Shown here one piece after another: positions 24,001-35,089 of a stretch of 64,000 nt of DNA. The notes under the pieces are model-generated. The model had not been told where the DNA came from, searched no databases, and worked only from the letters and a program-made list of their open reading frames with translations. Numbering within the stretch: the stretch's first letter is position 1; each line of letters begins with the position of its first letter. The position numbers and the translations under genes were made by a program. Source of the DNA: Armillaria gallica (taxonomy: Eukaryota; Basidiomycota; Agaricomycetes; Agaricales; Physalacriaceae). The stretch covers positions 2,573,001-2,637,000 of the forward strand of contig JBANDB010000007.1 in assembly GCA_037576215.1 (NCBI GenBank), read 5' to 3'.

Positions 24001-25599
24001 ATGGGACAAGGTCATTTCTGTGGTCAATGTAAGCCGTTCACGCTCTATATCCTAAATAAACACAGCCTCATTGTTACTTTTTTTAGGCAGAAGTTACAGA
24101 TCAGAGCCTTCGCACATATGTTTACCATGCCTTCACATTCTGGGACCGTTTTGCTGGATTGTCAAAATTGTCAATATTGTCAACAGATCCAGTCAACCCT
24201 GCACATGTGTACACCCATGCAATGACCATCTCGCCTTCTGCGAACTTTATCTGCAGAGACTGGGGGCAAAGCAGTGGTGTCAATATCCCCTTTGATAAGG
24301 AGCGCCTGCTAGCTTTCACACCTTGCAGACATATCACTGACACACCCCTGGGCAATTACTATGTTAAATGTTTCTCTATTTTCCGAGGCTCCCGACACAT
24401 TCAATACAATTTCCTAATCCAGCCTGGGGACAATGAATCAAGACGCCAATTCGGAATATTCTCTTTTGGAAGATCTCTCCTGTTCGATGTTGACACAGGG
24501 AGGATACTGGACCAATCACCTTTGATTCTATGCTCCCCTAATTTGCAATTACCCCCGGAACCCGACTTCGACCCCTTCACCTCCTACAAATCATTTTATG
24601 CCGGTGTTCAGACTGTTAGTTTCATGTGGTGGAAATTTTGTTGCGGGGACGAGTCCGAGTACTCCTTCAATAGTACACAATATGAAATTATTGAAAGGCA
24701 CAACGGCGACCCTCAAGATGCCATGATATCCAATGTTGACGACAACGATTTCGACAATAGAACTGACAACAGTATAATGCCATTATCCATGTTCATCTCC
24801 ATCGCTAATACCCAGACTCCCTTCCACTGCGACAATTATCTGTTACGTGCAATTGGGTCAAAAAGTTGTTCTGTGGAACAATATGCACACGGATTAATCG
24901 TTGTTGATAAGCATTCGGGCTTGATGCTCAAAGTTGAGCCAGGCACTATTAGTTGCAAAAAATGGATGACCCTGGATGGTGGGGCAAATGGGGTCCATGT
25001 GTTCGCCATCTTGGAGGATGGATCTAGGTTACTAGGATTGACGAGAGCTACAGGCAAGATATCGTTGCGAGAGTGGGAAACATCATCGGGTACTCTTTGC
25101 CGTGAACACATATATGGCAGGTCATAATCTTTTGTCATCCATGATAACACTGACCACCAGGAACACAGATTACCCTGATTTCAAATATGACCCTCATAGA
25201 GCTTTTAAGTGCAAAATATCGCCCGACGGTTCAAAGGTCGCACTCTCCAATGGGTGGGGGTTCTCCCAGACATACCTGTTAGGAATCACGCCTGGATCGA
25301 GTGTGGATATCACGGACCTCAAGGACACGATGGACTTGGCGTGGTTTCCTGACAGCAAACGAATTGCCTACTTGCGAAGTTGCCAGCGATGTGATCATGA
25401 ACATGAAGATGGTGACAAATGTTGTGATCTTGTTGTTCAATGCCTTGCGAGCGGTCAGATTACTACGATTCACCGTTGGTACAATGTGTATGCTCCGTAT
25501 TGCGAGGTCTCTGTCACTCCCGATGGGGCCAGGGTGATTACCCATGAAGAAAGAGCCGATCAGTGCGAATTCAGGACATGGGACATTTCGGATTTATAG
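21041..25599 (+). CDS. NLR protein 2: C2-like, NACHT, beta-propeller-like
   Basis: Proposed exons: 21041-21051, 21103-21125, 21185-21341, 21390-21514, 21564-21919, 21970-22020, 22078-22273, 22323-22466, 22518-24028, 24087-25120, 25161-25599. They total 4,047 nt, 1348 residues, open throughout. The introns near the NACHT exon have better sites than in copy 1 (GTAAGT after exon 6). The P-loop GLAGTGKSS is at 403-411, Walker B LVVIIDGLDE at 508-517, and the propeller-like part at 859-1348 with a final TWDISDL. The middle of the NACHT domain is almost identical to copy 1 while its first part is not, which suggests gene conversion. At 24,157-24,184 a 9-base unit (ATTGTCAAx) has expanded to three, adding residues just ahead of the propeller. 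The intron before exon 9 is also open in frame, so its retention would stay in frame. Probably an intracellular NLR; target unknown. Confidence 0.86.
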
Positions 25600-25707
25600 A
25601 ATATCTGTCTGTATTGTAGGATACATTTATGCCTCACTCACGCTCCCTTGGCCGCCCGATTCCAACATCATTCAGCACCAACCTTTTCAAAATCGAAATA
25701 CAAACAG
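25600..25707. other. 3' flank of NLR 2
   Basis: Short downstream flank equivalent to 10,086-10,195, interrupted by the element that follows. Confidence 0.5.
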
Positions 25708-25709
25708 TA

Positions 25710-26612
25710 CAGACATTCCGAAAAACCTTGTCCAACGCTGCCAAACAAGGCAAGTAAAATCAAAAAATCAAAAAATACAAGAAAATGGCAGAAATAGTAC
25801 GCAGGCTTCATTTATGTGTGTCATGGGGTGGGAAGATGCAAATTCAATGATTCATGAGTGCTGCAGTGCATGGCAAAGATGTAAGAGCATCCAGGAGGCG
25901 CAAGGTTAGCGAGTGTAAATTTTCAGGCTGCCCGCGGCGCCGAACGACCGGTCACAGCTTCGTTCTTGCCATCACTGTCGCAGAAGACACAAGCATCACC
26001 TAGTATGGCCTAGATATCTTTGAACAGAAATTCTACGCCCAACCAAGCAAGCCACCATCGTGATTATGCCCCAGTTTCGACGTCGACAGCTCGCAGCCTC
26101 CCGAAATAACAACATAGTCCGCCGACATCTTTCATACTACAGTTGACGCACCAGCGACTGGTTATCCTGGCTATTTTCATCGGTTTATATGGTCAGGAAT
26201 GAGCTAGTGGGAGTTCAGGCGCGCTTTAGACCCAGATACTGCGGAGAGGTTACGGGGGTTGGTGTGCCCAACATCATACGTCTCTGAGGGAAGGTACCAT
26301 ATTCACCTCGTTTTGGGGGCTTATTATTGTTCACAGGAGAAAAAATGTATCCACAGCTTCCTATACCACTGTAAATGCCCCCGTCGCCGCCTCTCCCTAC
26401 TGTTAGCACCTACCCGGCTCTCTGACCCATTGACCTCAGACCTTTTGCTTTACATCTGCATACCTCGTGCATCTCCGAGAAAATAGTTGTATCATACGTT
26501 ACGCTCATAAATGAAGATATCACACTGTTTCTACGATTTTCTTGTATTTTTTGATTTTTTGCTTTTACCTGCCTTGTTTGGCAGTGTTGGACAAGGTTTT
26601 TCGGAACGTCTG
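25710..26612. mobile_element. TA-flanked MITE (Tc1/mariner-type), 903 bp, unit 2 only
   Basis: Inverted ends of about 80 bases begin CAGACATTCCGAAAAACC at the left and are complemented at the right as ..TTTTTCGGAACGTCTG, with few mismatches. A TA lies on each side (25,708-25,709 and 26,613-26,614). Unit 1 keeps the empty site CAGTATAAAAG at 10,190-10,200, so the TA was duplicated on insertion. The inside has no transposase frame, so it must rely on an enzyme from elsewhere. TA duplication points to the Tc1/mariner superfamily. Confidence 0.88.
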
Positions 26613-26959
26613 TATAAAAGAAACAACATGGCACCAGATTTGGCAAAAGTTCAACTGAACATCGTTCAACATTGCAACGTTGAGCGCTTGCTGAAGCCGA
26701 GGGCTCACTGTGCTTGTGACCACTATTCCTTGCGCGAAAGAAGAAATGAAAGGGGTGTATTGCCAGTGAATATGTTGGACTTGGACGACGACTTTGCGTA
26801 AAATAATTCATCACGAAGTATATGGATAACATCATAGCATGAATACACCCAGGATCGCAGCGCCAAGCTCCAGCGGTATTACCATAATCATCGGAGATTA
26901 AGCAGTGGTTGCTCTGCGTAGCGTGTAAGCACATGGAAACAAATGAGAAGGGGTAGAAG

Positions 26960-27570
26960 ACGAACTTGCGGTGTGATGCTTTAATTGCAGGCCTGACGTT
27001 TTTTTGCGTTTTTTTTGAGAGACGCTGAGAGGCTTTGAGAGCACTGAAAAGACGATTAGCCAACGGGAAAGCTGAATGCTCACTCATACTCAGACTTCTG
27101 CTCCGTCTGCGCGTAACGGAACGAAGGTGATGACGGCGCTGGAGATGGATGCAAGGCGCGATTTTGAGAGCCTTTGTGTAGGACTTCGCGTTCTCCTTCT
27201 TCCCGGCGGACAGCGTATTTGCAAACTCCATCTTCTTTGGACAAGTTGAGCATGTTTGTTGTCTGCTTAGCAATGAAGCGGGGAGGGTCGGCCAGGGATT
27301 TCTGATTTCGCATCAGTACAAGTAGAAAGGCAAAGGGAAAAATGTACACACCTGCCTCTCTCTGCGCCACGATGACCAAATTCAACGAGGCCCGTTATGC
27401 ATCCACAGACAGACTTCGCTTCCTCTCACCCATCTGGCAAGTGCTTGTCGGCCAGCAGACGAACACGGCAGGGGAGGAGCACGCCCCGTTCATCGAGAAT
27501 CCTGTTTGTCGTTTCCTCCAGTAATCCAGAAGACACATCCCTTGAACTCGCCAGGAATGCTTTGACTTGG
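26960..27570 (-). pseudogene. Ribosomal protein S6 (eS6) pseudogene, unit 2
   Basis: - strand pieces in order are a GNDK-type segment near 27,500, MLNLSKEDGVCKYAVR, KENAKSYTKALKI and RRHHLRSVTRRRSRS, then the split C-terminal ALKASQRLSKK portion. It keeps more of the LSKEDDV block than copy 1 but has indels and a missing N-terminus. The frame across 26,410-27,273 is a chance read-through and not S6. Confidence 0.85.
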
Positions 27571-27574
27571 GGCA

Positions 27575-28450
27575 TTAATGGGATTGTGTATGAGCGTCAG
27601 AGAGAAGTCGGTGGTTTATGGGAGAGGGGTGCGGACCGGATAAACCCGGGCTTCTATCTTTGCTTTTGCCGTCTCTAGCATTCGAGTCCTCAGCGCTCAT
27701 ATGGTAGCAGGTCATCCTCTGCTGTGCGTTTACTTGCATGAACCTCGTCAATACCGTCGAAAGAATCGCAGGAGAAGAATGTGTACACATTCAAATTTTC
27801 ATTTGTTCGAGCAAGAGCGAGGTTCTTTCCTCGCCGTAGTACGACACCACGACTCGAGGGGCAGGATTCGAGATAATACTGCGTGAACGTGGCACTGATA
27901 AATTTTACCTGTGGACGCGTATGCAACCTCATCTTCTGGCCCTGCAGAGTCAACGACCCCATCCCCATCGCATTATAGTATTATCAGAGTTGGTCAACAG
28001 TCGTTGGTGTCCGGCGACTTCCTGGTAATGCGCCATTGCGCCTGCCTACGCACTTTTGAAAACCTTGACAATTTCAGAAACTCAAGCTTGGTGATGCTCG
28101 TACTCCGTTTCAGCGAACTGGTCGGGGTTTTGGCTGAAATCCGAAAGTTCACGCTCGTTTCAAAAAATCTAGATTCAGCTCTCCATTCGCAGACGATACA
28201 ATGATCTACATAAGTAAGCTAGTTTTCGTTACGGAGTCGTTGGGACGTACCAACGTCTCAGTGTTGTGTCTTGCGGCTTCCACGAACATGTATTTTTCTG
28301 TTATTCAGGCGTTTCTCGGTTCCCAGTTTTCTCTCTTCTGCTCTTCATCAATGGCCTCGGCAGGGTGTCCGCAAACTGTTTACATTCGCAGGAAGTGGGA
28401 GCCTGCACCCTCGATTCGAAGAGAGCCTGGAATCCGCAAGAGGTGAATAA
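27575..28450. repeat. Direct repeat R2, unit 2
   Basis: The hallmark GCGGACCGGATAAACCCGGG is at about 27,631-27,650. Downstream blocks GCGCCTGCCTACGCAC and TCAGCTCTCCATTCGC match R2 of units 1 and 4. It lies between the S6 pseudogene and the tRNA-like trio. Confidence 0.6.
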
Positions 28451-28573
28451 CGAGAATCTGTAAGTTTACTATGGCGGATAAATGAACTAAACTAGAATTG
28501 TCATTTAAAAACACTTACGGTGCAAGGTTCCCGGTTGAATCTGGGAGGAAGTCTTCAAGTGACCCCTCCAGGC

Positions 28574-28692
28574 AAAAAGTGTCGCAACACACACCCTCCC
28601 ATCCTTGGGAGCGCGCGCGCTCCGATCTCTCTGGCTGGGAGTCGAACCCATCCTTCGCAGCCAGCGCGTCGCCGATACGCCAACAGAGAGCT
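28574..28692 (-). ncRNA. tRNA-like/hairpin element A2
   Basis: The - strand order is CTCTCTGTTGGCGTATCGGCG, B box GGTTCGACTCC, closing CAGAGAG (7 bp with the start), hairpin ACCCTCCC..GGGAG, and TTTTT at 28,574-28,578. It has a better T-run than A1. Confidence 0.62.
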
Positions 28693-29015
28693 GAGTATAT
28701 GCAGTGTCGCTGGTCCCACATCGCCATCATGATTCATTTAGGTAAATGGATTCGCAATTGCATAGTACACGCCGCTTTGGAGTTTCGTGACATAGATTTT
28801 GAAGCGATAACCTGAAGCCACAGCCGCCTTCGTTTGAAGAAAGCGTCGCATCTTGTTAGAGAATGGAAAATATTTGCATCACATAAGAAATCGAAAAGTG
28901 TGAGGCCTATGATAGAAGCGAGCCGCGAGGTTCAGAAAGAACCGTTGAGTACGAATGCTTGCCAGAAATTACAGGTATAGTCAAACCTTCCCGAAGACCA
29001 TAAGAAGCATGAAGT
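28693..29015. other. Spacer between A2 and B2
   Basis: This is a conserved spacer. Near 28,972 it has the uninterrupted site that in unit 1 holds the 1.9-kb segment. No gene is visible. Confidence 0.4.
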
Positions 29016-29140
29016 AAAAAGCTTCACAACATACACCCTGCCGTATTAAGCAGGACGTGTGTTGCGATCTCTCTTGCAGGGAATTGAACCTAGCTACGGG
29101 AAGCGATGAGGCCGTTTCCCCAATATACCATCAGAGAGTT
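29016..29140 (-). ncRNA. tRNA-like/hairpin element B2
   Basis: Like B1, it has the AACTCTCT start, A box TGGTATATTGG, B box GGTTCAATTCC (one change), hairpin CCCTGC..GCAGG and a full TTTTT run at 29,016-29,020. It shares the flipped C-G to G-C pair with B1, against B4. Confidence 0.62.
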
Positions 29141-29541
29141 AATGGCCGTCCTACAGTAGACTGTATCAGAGCTGGCCTACTACGCATGTAAAGACGCCGT
29201 CGAAGAAGCGAGAGCGGGCCATAAATCGCGGCTGACACAATGGAAGCCTGCCATTCCGGACCAGAGTGTTTAGGATGGGAACAGGGAGAAAAGGAGCTGA
29301 ACAAGGAGCAGACATAGGATACAGTGAGCTAGCTGGATACGAAACGAACGGAGGAAACCCATACATTCAAGATACATGACAACACCTCTGGAGAAATGGA
29401 CCAGAGCGAATTCTTCCCCAAGGTTTGGGGCGACTCGGAAAATTGGTGATAGACGTGTTGATGCCAAAGGGATACAAAGACTGGACTTGCTAATGGTATG
29501 CCGAGCCGGAGGTTAGAACAAAGAATGATCCGCCCTGGACA
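29141..29541. other. Spacer between B2 and C2
   Basis: Conserved 0.4-kb spacer equivalent to 14,593-15,001; no gene visible. Confidence 0.4.
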
Positions 29542-29665
29542 AAAACCATGCACAACACACGCCCTCCCTTCTTAGGGAGGGCGCGCGCTGCGATCCCTCT
29601 CGCTGGGAGTAGAATCTAGCTCGCGGAGCGAATGACACGCGTCCCCAATATGCCAGTAGAGAGAT
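29542..29665 (-). ncRNA. tRNA-like/hairpin element C2
   Basis: The hairpin GCCCTCCC-TTCTTA-GGGAGGGC (29,562-29,585) is perfect and the T-run (29,542-29,546) is intact. The B box is degraded (AGATTCTACTCC), so internal Pol III promotion is probably weakened in this copy. Confidence 0.52.
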
Positions 29666-31769
29666 GAGGCTTCGCTGGATTAAGATGTCATTGTTTACGT
29701 GGATGAGCGAGCTCATGTACGCTGTGCCCCATGCTCAGGGTGTGCAATCGAGTCAATGCGGAAGAGTGACGGAGAGTGGAAAGACGGATGGGAATAGTCG
29801 CTTTGAAGATAGTCCGCAATGGTAGCCCGCCCCAACAGCGAAGGTTCACTGATATAGTGAAGAGAATCTCCAAAGACAACGTGGATCTGGCAGTGTTGAA
29901 CGTTAGCAGGGGATGTCGTTGATGCCAACTGGTAGTCTTGCACGGCCAAGTGGACACAGGGACGGAGAGCGATGTGACGTTGCGAAGCATGTAAAGAAGA
30001 ACGCGGCGACAAGGAATAATGGCGATCTGTGGTGTCTGAAGCATGGTGAAGCTTTTATGGAATGCGCAATACGGTCTGTTTCCATGGGCTACTCTCAGGG
30101 GGTGTTGGACAACGCTCGATCATGTGCGGGAAGAATGATTCCGATATAGGTGGCGTCGGGGTAGGCGCCTGTTCTTTCGTTCCCTGCACGCCAGTCACCG
30201 CTGGTGGGTCCAGCTGCGAGGTAGCACTGAGTCTTCTGGCTCCTCCTCCTCCTCCTCCCGCCCTTTAAATACTGCATGCGAATCCATGGGTGGGTAGAAA
30301 TTTTGAGGAGATTGAGCCGAGATCGTGGTTTGTTCGTGGAAGGGAGAGATAGACACGGATGTGTAGTTGCCGGTAGAATGTCAGTGATCTCCCAGGCGGC
30401 CTGTATGAGCAGCTAGTCGATGTGATTGTCTGATCGCAGGAAATGAGGCTGCATCCACGCGTCAATCGAACGAGGATAAAAGCATGACGGAGTGGACGCA
30501 CGGTGCACAGTTTGAGATATTGCTTGAAGCGACCGCGGAGAAAGTGTGCGCGTCTAAGCCGCGAGTATCGATAGCGCAAAGTAATGGGAGTGTTGAGACG
30601 GCCGAGTAGGGGAAAGCATTCAGAGGTCGCTAGTGGTGGTCGTAGGTAAGCGATACCGGTGTATGGTCCGAAGTCCGAAGTCCAAATGTCAACCGTAAAC
30701 AGGCATTGCCACCGACCTCCTCGACGCGCTGCGGGCCCTCTCTGGAATACAACACGTAACCTTCGAAAAGCTTCCCTGATTCTATCGACACGTGGAAGAG
30801 CAACTCGGACAGCGAGACTGTTGGCTCCCTCTCTGGGGACAACCCGTCGTTGTCATTAGCTACCGTCTGGGAGTGCAGACCAGGTTTAGCGGACAGCCGA
30901 AATGCCAGCGCTGCACAGCTACCAAGGTCACCTTCGGTTTCAACGGACCCTTTAGAGAGCGAGTGCCGACCACCGAGCGACGTTGCATGCAGATGGTTCT
31001 CGGTGTGGCGGCGGCAATGCGGAGGTGCCTATATGCAGCGGGAGAGTACGGTTCATGCTTTGAATAATCGAGCGTTGTCGGTTCAAAGTCCCTTCGTAGT
31101 GCGTACCTTATTCTCTGAAAGTGCCCTCCCTGTTTGATTAGCAGATTTAGGTGGACGGACATGTCTTTTACGTGTCGTTGGGGACACAGACGACGATTTC
31201 AATCAAACAGGCCTTTCAAATTTCAAGGACAAGTCCTACCGCTGGTTACTGTCAGTACGCTCTACTATTACTTGGTTCTTCACTAACAGCCCATTAAGGT
31301 TTCCACGGAGTTCATCGGAGTCAGCGAGCGTTCCGCTTGGCTCTTAAGTTGATTGGGACGAGTCAATCTGGAACCGGTTCAAGGCTACATCGCCGGTACG
31401 GCCTCCAAGTTACCGCTACGCCTTCTTGCCGACCTTGAAGCTGCGGCGCCATGCCTCCAAGCCCGCAGAAGTTCGCTCCTGAACTCGGAGGAGCTTGCGA
31501 GCTCTAAATCCCCCAATCATTGCTTATTGATGTTGTGCACCCAGGTTTTGCGGTGTTTTTCTGTCGACTGGCTAAACTCTCCCTCTACACCAGAATGCGA
31601 ATCCTGGATATACGGGACGACGGCGGATCTTCCTCGACGAACCGAATCACGGCGATGTCTGCATTACAGTCATCCCTGTTCACCTTCGCATCTCGAAACT
31701 TCTCCAACACCGTGATAATATCCCCTGCCACTTCTCCTCAATGTTGGTCTTCGCGTTGCCTTATTCCTT
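29666..31769. other. Inter-unit spacer, units 2/3
   Basis: Equivalent to the window start from 30,052 on. It contains (CTC)n near 30,240 and the conserved TTTAAATAC at about 30,264. A - strand acidic frame runs over 30,150-30,300 but is not kept open in the other units. From 30,600 it matches the possible upstream exons of the Crinkler-like pseudogene. Confidence 0.4.
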
Positions 31770-32310
31770 GCGAGCGAGGAATCGCTCTCAACCTTGTCTA
31801 TCAAGTTACGGCGTTTTTCCGTCCCTCCTTCCTCGCCATCCTCCAGTTCGCTTTGGTACCTCGCGGCATAAAACAGAATATTACAGAGCTGCGTCAGCTT
31901 TGACTGATGACGTTATCGTCTTGTTGCCAGACTTTGGGACCCATCCAAATCGCGATGCTCAGAGCCGGATTGGTTTTCTCTTGGCACACAAAAAGCAGGG
32001 CATCGAGCTTACAAGGGACGGGAGCCGTTTGGACGTCGGTCGTATTCTGCGACTCGAAAACTACGCGCTCTGGCTCGAGAAGGAGATATGACTCGATATA
32101 TCTTTGTGGACTATCGGGTGAAGCGACCGGTACACTCGTATCTAGGTACGGTATCTCGTTGACTCCCTTTTGCAAACGAGCTTACACGTCTTACTACTAG
32201 GCATTCTATATCTATATTCTGTCGTTTTTGACGACTAGTTCGGTGAATATATCATCCTTCGAGGAACGGATCTGTCCGTTATCTGCCACGGTGGTTTACC
32301 GGAGATGTAA
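31770..32310 (+). pseudogene. Crinkler-like / PD-(D/E)XK-like C-terminal region, unit 3
   Basis: This is the longest continuous copy: AASALTDDVIVLLPDF, RIGFLLAHKKQGIELTRDG, then LENYALWLEKEI and a stop. One base is missing against unit 1 in the WLEEGD stretch, and the rest (RYIFVDYR, VHSYL) follows in the next frame. The Asp of the RID-type motif is Gly here. The final exon keeps DLSVICHGG and ends with TAA 32,308-32,310. Any nuclease activity would be lost twice over. Confidence 0.52.
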
Positions 32311-33189
32311 GCCCAGCTCAGAACGAATTTGGATGAATACTGTGCTTGTTTCTTTAAGCTTACGAGCAGATTCTTAATGTTCCTCCCTCAATGACATTAT
32401 TTCATGGTACTTGTGGTGCATGAGTAGCGATCAAAGACAATGCTACAACATTTCCCGTACCATCACTGTCGCATTTCAAGACATGTCACAGATTCACAAG
32501 AAATAGAGTCATTTTGACCTCCCGAGTCATATCCATGATGGGTAAACAAATTCCTTACGTTTTTGCCTTCTCACCTCTTATGTCGGGCCACGCACTGTCT
32601 TGCTGTATCATTATACCACCAAAACTTGGATTCAGATTGTCAATAGCAAGCAGGTAAGGGACCACGACATACCGTACAACTACGAGCTCGGCGCCAGACT
32701 CTGGAGGAGGTGAACATGTTGGAAGACGTGTCTCCAAAGGCGACTAACGTAGATATGCAGGGACAAAGCTACAAGAAGCAGCAGGAGCTCTGAAGAGGGC
32801 ATATCTTGCTATTCCTCTGATTGGGGATAGAGCCCAGCTATTCCACCATAGGTGCTTCCCCGTACTGCGCCATTAGAGAGTTAAGAAGGGGCTTACATTT
32901 ATATCAGTTAGCAGGTGCTGTTCGTCGTTTAGGTGAATCAAGGCATAGCGGTACTCCATAGAGAGTAGAATCAGCTCATGCATATTCAAGGAGGTCGTAG
33001 AACAGCCATTGCATTTGAACCTTAGGGAGAGGGCCCGGGAGAAAGCGAGCGCTACGTCGACTCTATGTAATGGCCCCGATGCGCTGCTCTCGTTGTACAG
33101 AACATTTCGACTTGGGGACTTGGGAGCTTCTATAGACATATACATACATGATCTGTAAATGAGTGTTCCGACTGCCGAGTAACAGAAAA
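32311..33189. other. Spacer before R1, unit 3
   Basis: Non-coding spacer with a fossil tRNA-like segment (GCTTCCCCGTACTGCGCCATTAG, near 32,860). No gene is supported. Confidence 0.4.
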
Positions 33190-34350
33190 TACCCACAGAC
33201 GAAGTTGGTGGTTCATGGAGAGGCGAATCGGGCGTGCGGACCGGATAAACCCGGGCTTCCTTTCCAACTCGCCTTGACCTTGCTTTTTACATTCTGTGGC
33301 ATTCCGTTTTCTCAGCTCGCATTTAATGGCAAGTCAGCCATTTATGTACGGTTACATTGCATCAACCTCGTCGATACCATTCGAGGAAAACTGGCGCGCA
33401 TTCAAATTTGTATCGTTCGAGTGAGGGCAAGGATCTTACCTCCGTTCTGACACTATACGACGCTCGAGATAATGTTGTGCGAACTCCGTTATTCTGATTA
33501 AAAATACTGTGATTTTAACGCGTTTGCAGATCCCTTGTCGGCCCGTGACGCGTGAAGCGAAGCTGAAGATGCAAAAACCTCCATCTCGTCATATACCAAC
33601 ACCACCTGCCTTGCGCTTCATATGGCTTCCGCGAATCCGCGTTTCTTCATTTTATTTGTCCGCCAGACGAATCTCACTTCCAGTCTCTTCTACTCTTCAT
33701 CGATGGCCTTTGCAAGATGTCCGCGGAATGGTTTATATTGACCATCGTCGCCCCGAAGAGTTGAACACCTCTCTTCCCTTCGCGTGTCAACCAGATGCAC
33801 ATCTTGCCTAATTTGAAGGAGAAATCATCCGACTGCGAGACTTTGCCGGAAAGGCGATATGGTAAAGGTGAGTATGAATTCAGTTGAATTCAATACGACC
33901 ACGTTTGACGCCTAATAATGGACAGGCGATCAAGATACCGACGATTGAGGACGTGTGCTACAATTGGACGATTTCACGACCAACTGGATTCTGTCTGCTG
34001 GTTACGCATGCGATTCGATTCTTCTGGGGGGAAAAACAGCTACTATGCAGCAGGATGGTCTGGATCTCGACACATATCACGGCGTTGCAGTATGACGATA
34101 GAACCTTCCTCTTTCCCTCCAAAGTTCTCAAATATAGTACAGTCCTTGATGGCGCCTATCCGTTCCAACGTAAGCAGTCTTTGAAATGCTATGCGAGATA
34201 AATACTGAGATGTTTTTCGCAGTGATGCCTAACTAATCTCCTCTAAGCGCAGCAATGTAACATAATGCATCATGTTCCGTCTTCATTCCGTCTTCGTTGT
34301 GTGGCAGCCGAACCTTCCCAAATACGAACAGCCCCTTTCTTATCGTAATT
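33190..34350. repeat. Direct repeat R1, unit 3
   Basis: The hallmark GCGGACCGGATAAACCCGGG is at about 33,236-33,255. The distal part, with its GTGAGTATG..TAATAATGGACAG intron-like piece and GCGATCAAGATACCGAC block, aligns with R2 of the same unit near 41,420-41,480. This shows the repeat is at least 1.1 kb long. Confidence 0.6.
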
Positions 34351-35089
34351 GACACCTTATGCCAGGCAAAAATATGAATTCTTGATGGGTATCTGTCTGA
34401 TCTTGAGCACGAATCCGGTATTCAGTTCCTTTACCCGTTCTTCGCATGATTGAACTAGATCACCCGACATCTGTAGTTGGCTCAAGTTACGCAAACACCC
34501 AACAGCAGTGGTGGCTGTGGGTGATAGCGTTACGAACGTGAATCTCCATTCAGGAGAACGTCCTCTCCGCGCTTCCTAACTGTCTATATATGGAGCTCGA
34601 CACCCCTCAATTTGGCTCGTGAACTGTTCGAATGGCCGTGAGCGAGTGTTCAGCCTAGCTGAACCTAATTGGGCGCTAATCAACAGCTTCTAAGTTCATA
34701 GTCCCGGGCCTTGGTGCTTTACCTTCGAACTGCTGTGCCTAATGCTCGCGAAGTAAAAGGCTCTGTCATTAACAGCAGACCGCCTAGGATAGCCAGGATC
34801 TTCAGAGTCTGGGTTGGGAGTTTATGCATCCTTACTCGGTGTTATCCAGATCCAACGGGTGCTGCAGCCTGAGTTTGCTTCATCTTACGATCTCAACATC
34901 GACCATTGATTTATGACTATGGTGTATCTTTTCTCGACGGTGACACATTGGTTACAGCATACAGCATTTTCGCAATCGAAGCAGCTGGAAACCTGTGCAT
35001 TTCCGAGCCGAAGCCGTGATGCTGTACGGCACGGTGTATATGTACAGCACCCTCTCTTCCACTGCACCTCCATTGTCGAGTTTATTGAG
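34351..35089 (+). promoter_or_regulatory. Upstream region of NLR gene 3
   Basis: This is more diverged than the other upstream regions but keeps the TATA-like GGTGTATATGTACAGCACC at about 35,031-35,049, ahead of the CTCTCTTCCACTGCACC tract. Confidence 0.45.

Noticed and set aside
22343..24055. NLR 2 starting at an internal ATG (570-codon frame)
   Set aside because: The frame is open through the intron by chance; the other copies need the intron, and the upstream exons are conserved and in phase.
26410..27273. 287-codon open frame on the - strand
   Set aside because: It runs across the S6 pseudogene and into the TA-flanked element in unit 2 only; the other units have stops, so it is chance read-through.
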